A DNA stretch of 64,000 bases, taken from positions 1-64,000 of the forward strand of contig NZ_LAXJ01000003.1 in NCBI RefSeq assembly GCF_001441615.1, written 5' to 3'. The translations under genes and the position numbers were made by a program. Positions within the stretch are counted from its first letter, which is position 1. The number at the start of each line of letters is the position of its first letter. Below the pieces are notes generated by a model that worked only from the letters and a program-made list of their open reading frames with translations, was not told the DNA's origin and ran no database searches. Of this stretch, positions 61,656-64,000 are shown one piece after another. This stretch comes from Roseovarius atlanticus. Its GTDB lineage: Bacteria > Pseudomonadota > Alphaproteobacteria > Rhodobacterales > Rhodobacteraceae.

Positions 61656-62837
61656 TCAGTCCTTGACGAACATCTGCCGGGGCATGTTGCACAGGCATTC
61701 CGCCGGGCCGTCCTCGTTGATCAGGATCGTCTCGGTCGTCTCCAGCCCCCAGGTATCCATCCACAGCGCAGGCATGAAGTGGAACACCATGCCGGGTTCC
61801 AGCACGGTCTCGTCCTCCAGCCGGATCGACGCCGTCCGCTCACCCCAATCGGGCGGATAGCTGACGCCGACGGGGTAACCCATGCGCCCTTCGCGCTTGA
61901 TCTCGTACTTGGCCAGGACGTCCAGAAGGGCCTGCGCGATATCGCAGGTGCGGTTGCCGGGACGGGCCGCTTCAAGCCCCGCCTGGATGCCTTCCAGCTG
62001 CGCCTTTTCGGCGTCGCGAATGTCCTGCGGCGGCTCGCCGCCAAGGAACACGGTGCGGCACAGAGGCGCGTGATAGCGGCGGTAACACCCTGAAAGCTCA
62101 AAGAAAGTTGCCTCGCCCGGCTGCATCGGGTTGCCGTTCCAGGTCAGGTGCGCGGCGGTGGCGTCAAGGCCCGAGGGCGTCAGCGGCATGATCGCCGGAT
62201 AGTCGCCCCAGTCGTCGTCCACGCCCTCGATCCCGGCCTTCAGGATGCTGGCCACAAGGTCGTTCTTGCGTAGCCCCGGCTCGGCCATGTCGATGGCGGT
62301 GCGCATCACCTTCTCCGAGATACGGGCCGCCTTGCGGATCAGCACCAGCTCCTCTTCGGACTTCACGATCCGCTGCCAGTTCACCAGCGTTGTGGCGTCG
62401 ACGATCTTGGCATTCGGCATTTCCTCACAAAGCACGGCATGGGCCTTGGCGGAGTAGTAGTAATTCTCCATCTCCACGCCAATCGTCGCCGTCTCCAGCC
62501 CGTACCGCTTGAGCACTTCCGCCAGGTCCTGCATCGGGTGGCGCTCGGTCGACTGCACGAAATGATCGCCATACCCAAGGATGAAATCATTCTCCATCCA
62601 GCAGGTCCTGCGCCCCCCCAGCATGTCCATGTGCCGGCCCCACCACAGGGGCGGGCCGTCCATCGTCAGGATCGCGCCCTGGTGCACATAAAAGGACCAG
62701 CCGTCATAGCCGGTCAGCCAGTTCTGGTTGGACGGGTCCGTGATGAACACGGCATCCAGGCCGCGCTCTTCCATCGCGGCGCGGGCTCGTTTCAGGCGGC
62801 GGTCATACTCTACTGGCGTGAAGGGCAAGTCTTTCAT
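61656..62837 (-). CDS. doeA: M24 family hydrolase, ectoine hydrolase-like (DoeA)
   Basis: A 393-residue protein with the pita-bread M24 fold, the same length as ectoine hydrolase. Characteristic are FTPVEYDRRLKRARAAMEERGLDAVFITDPSN, WLTGYDGWSFYVHQGAILTMDG, HFVQSTERHPMQDLAEVLKRYG and GVSYPPDWGERTASIRLEDETVLEPGMVFHFMP. DoeA opens the ectoine ring to N-acetyl-2,4-diaminobutyrate in ectoine catabolism. Other M24 relatives are proline peptidases or creatinases; the DoeA reading rests on the N-terminal stretches. The start at 62837 is chosen because it begins with the family sequence; the frame reaches 62936. No doeB is visible. It is divergent from a second PotA-type ATPase. Confidence 0.78.
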   Translation of the reverse strand: MKDLPFTPVEYDRRLKRARAAMEERGLDAVFITDPSNQNWLTGYDGWSFYVHQGAILTMDGPPLWWGRHMDMLGGRRTCWMENDFILGYGDHFVQSTERHPMQDLAEVLKRYGLETATIGVEMENYYYSAKAHAVLCEEMPNAKIVDATTLVNWQRIVKSEEELVLIRKAARISEKVMRTAIDMAEPGLRKNDLVASILKAGIEGVDDDWGDYPAIMPLTPSGLDATAAHLTWNGNPMQPGEATFFELSGCYRRYHAPLCRTVFLGGEPPQDIRDAEKAQLEGIQAGLEAARPGNRTCDIAQALLDVLAKYEIKREGRMGYPVGVSYPPDWGERTASIRLEDETVLEPGMVFHFMPALWMDTWGLETTETILINEDGPAECLCNMPRQMFVKD

Positions 62838-63180
62838 GGCGGATGCTGAACCTCGTCTTTTCGGGCCGGGCGGCGCGCCTTCGGCGTCACGAGCCTGCCT
62901 AGGATTCCGCCTGATTGCACGCAAAAAATCGGCCATGGCCGCAACAAGTCACCTAGGGCATCCGAGTAGGGAATGCGCTTGCAATCAAGCGCATCATGGT
63001 CACATCCTTGGCAACTTGCGGGAAAGGTGACTGTTTGATGGGCGGAGCCGGTCGTTTGGCCTTCTCAACAAGAATGACGGGAAAAACTGCACGAGACTGC
63101 TTGCATCGCTGCCGGATTCTGTCTTTATTCCCTGCCGAGCGCGGAGCAACCGCGGATAAAAATATTATGGGGAGACACTC
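62838..63180. other. 343-bp divergent promoter region between doeA and the second PotA-type gene
   Basis: No gene is seen. A perfect inverted repeat lies at 62973-62994, and the last 40 bp before the ATPase gene are A/T-rich. Confidence 0.6.
62973..62994. promoter_or_regulatory. 22-bp operator-like palindrome
   Basis: ATGCGCTTG (62973-62981) and CAAGCGCAT (62986-62994) are perfect complements with a 4-bp spacer CAAT. The size and symmetry fit a dimeric regulator such as a LacI or Lrp type. Confidence 0.5.
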
Positions 63181-64000
63181 TTGACCGAATCGCAAGCGAG
63201 CGATGCGTTCGTCGCATTTGATCGCGTTCAGAAAAGTTACGACGGCGAGACGCTGGTCGTGAAGGATCTGAACCTTTCCATGCCCAAGGGCGAGTTCCTG
63301 ACAATGCTCGGGCCCTCGGGCTCTGGCAAGACCACCTGCCTGATGATGCTGGCGGGGTTCGAAACCGCCACGCACGGCCGCATTCTGCTCGACGGGGTGT
63401 CGATCAACGATATCCCGCCGCACAAGCGTGGCATCGGCATGGTGTTCCAGAACTACGCGCTTTTCCCGCACATGACCGTGGCCGAGAACCTGTCGTTCCC
63501 GCTGGAAGTGCGTAAGATCGGCAAGTCCGACCGCGAGGGAAAGGTCAAGCGCGCCCTGGACATGGTGCAGATGGGCGCCTTCGGTGGCCGCCGCCCGGCA
63601 CAGCTTTCGGGGGGCCAGCAGCAACGTATCGCACTGGCCCGCGCGCTGGTGTTCGAGCCCGAGCTGGTGCTTATGGACGAACCTCTGGGCGCTCTCGACA
63701 AGCAACTGCGCGAGCATATGCAGTTCGAGATCACCAAGCTGGCGCATGATCTGGGCATCACCACCGTTTACGTGACACACGACCAGACCGAGGCGCTGAC
63801 CATGTCGGACCGCGTGGCAGTGTTCGACGATGGCCGCATCCAGCAGTTGGCACCGCCGGATGAGTTGTACGAAAGTCCGCAAAACAGCTTTGTCGCGCAG
63901 TTCATCGGCGAGAACAACACGCTGGAAGGCACCGTGAAAGAGATCAAGGGCGACCTTGCGCAGGTGCAGCTGGACGATGGCGGTATCATCGACTGCAAGC
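63181..64000 (+). CDS. ABC transporter ATPase, polyamine/spermidine type (partial at window edge)
   Basis: The first 273 residues of a PotA-like ATPase; the gene continues past the window. Walker A is LGPSGSGKTTCLMMLAG, the signature is LSGGQQQRIALARALV, Walker B is LVLMDEPLGALD and the His loop is VTHDQTEAL. A TOBE domain begins at FIGENNTLEG. The start is TTG at 63181 with GGGGAG six bases upstream; no in-frame ATG is better placed. Permease and binding-protein genes presumably follow outside the window. Next to doeA it might serve uptake of an osmolyte or polyamine, but this is only context. Confidence 0.9.
   Translation, partial: MTESQASDAFVAFDRVQKSYDGETLVVKDLNLSMPKGEFLTMLGPSGSGKTTCLMMLAGFETATHGRILLDGVSINDIPPHKRGIGMVFQNYALFPHMTVAENLSFPLEVRKIGKSDREGKVKRALDMVQMGAFGGRRPAQLSGGQQQRIALARALVFEPELVLMDEPLGALDKQLREHMQFEITKLAHDLGITTVYVTHDQTEALTMSDRVAVFDDGRIQQLAPPDELYESPQNSFVAQFIGENNTLEGTVKEIKGDLAQVQLDDGGIIDCK

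Overview
The window is high-GC chromosomal DNA with the gene content of a marine alphaproteobacterium of the Rhodobacteraceae (Roseobacter group). The signs are several TRAP, TTT and ABC uptake systems, a glutamate synthase pair, a kbl/tdh threonine operon, a doeA-type ectoine hydrolase, and dense operons with ATGA or GTGA stop/start overlaps. This assignment is inferred from gene families and composition; no ribosomal RNA is present.

Layout. 1-2485: end of ahcY, an acidic PRC-barrel protein, a DUF2853 protein and a small secreted protein. 2566-5876: a minus-strand locus of large uncharacterised proteins that is broken by at least two frameshifts. 6117-16296: a carboxylate uptake and catabolism region. 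A TRAP transporter, a 3-hydroxyisobutyrate-dehydrogenase-like enzyme, an aldehyde dehydrogenase and a LigI-like amidohydrolase lie on the minus strand, divergent from a GntR regulator and a TctCBA transporter. 16370-25648: an M20 peptidase, gamma-glutamyltransferase and a peptide-type ABC importer, with a divergent IclR regulator.

25763-32423: a compact integrated island of about 6.7 kb inserted at the 3' end of tRNA-Leu(CAG). It is bounded by an exact 14-bp repeat of the tRNA end and carries a tyrosine integrase, a serine recombinase, an orphan DGQHR (DndB-like) protein, a zinc-finger protein and unknown proteins. This is the best candidate here for an undescribed system.

32645-52107 is mostly housekeeping: an NDUFA9-like protein, uppP, gltD-gltB, mtgA, a GST, queG, a hydantoinase-family protein, kbl - cysteine-synthase-like enzyme - tdh, a GlxA-type regulator, glutathione peroxidase and a DMT exporter. 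52104-60206 is a polyamine module: PotD-A-B-C uptake, a PuuB-like oxidase, a divergent FCD-GntR regulator and a SpuC-like aminotransferase. 60312-64000: a membrane-anchored leucine-rich-repeat protein, a doeA-like hydrolase and the start of a second PotA-type ATPase that runs off the window.

Themes. In three separate operons a stable hairpin follows the gene for the substrate-binding protein. Palindromes in divergent promoters suggest local regulators. A short word close to AACAGAGACTGTTT recurs between about 36.8 and 60.3 kb and is unexplained.
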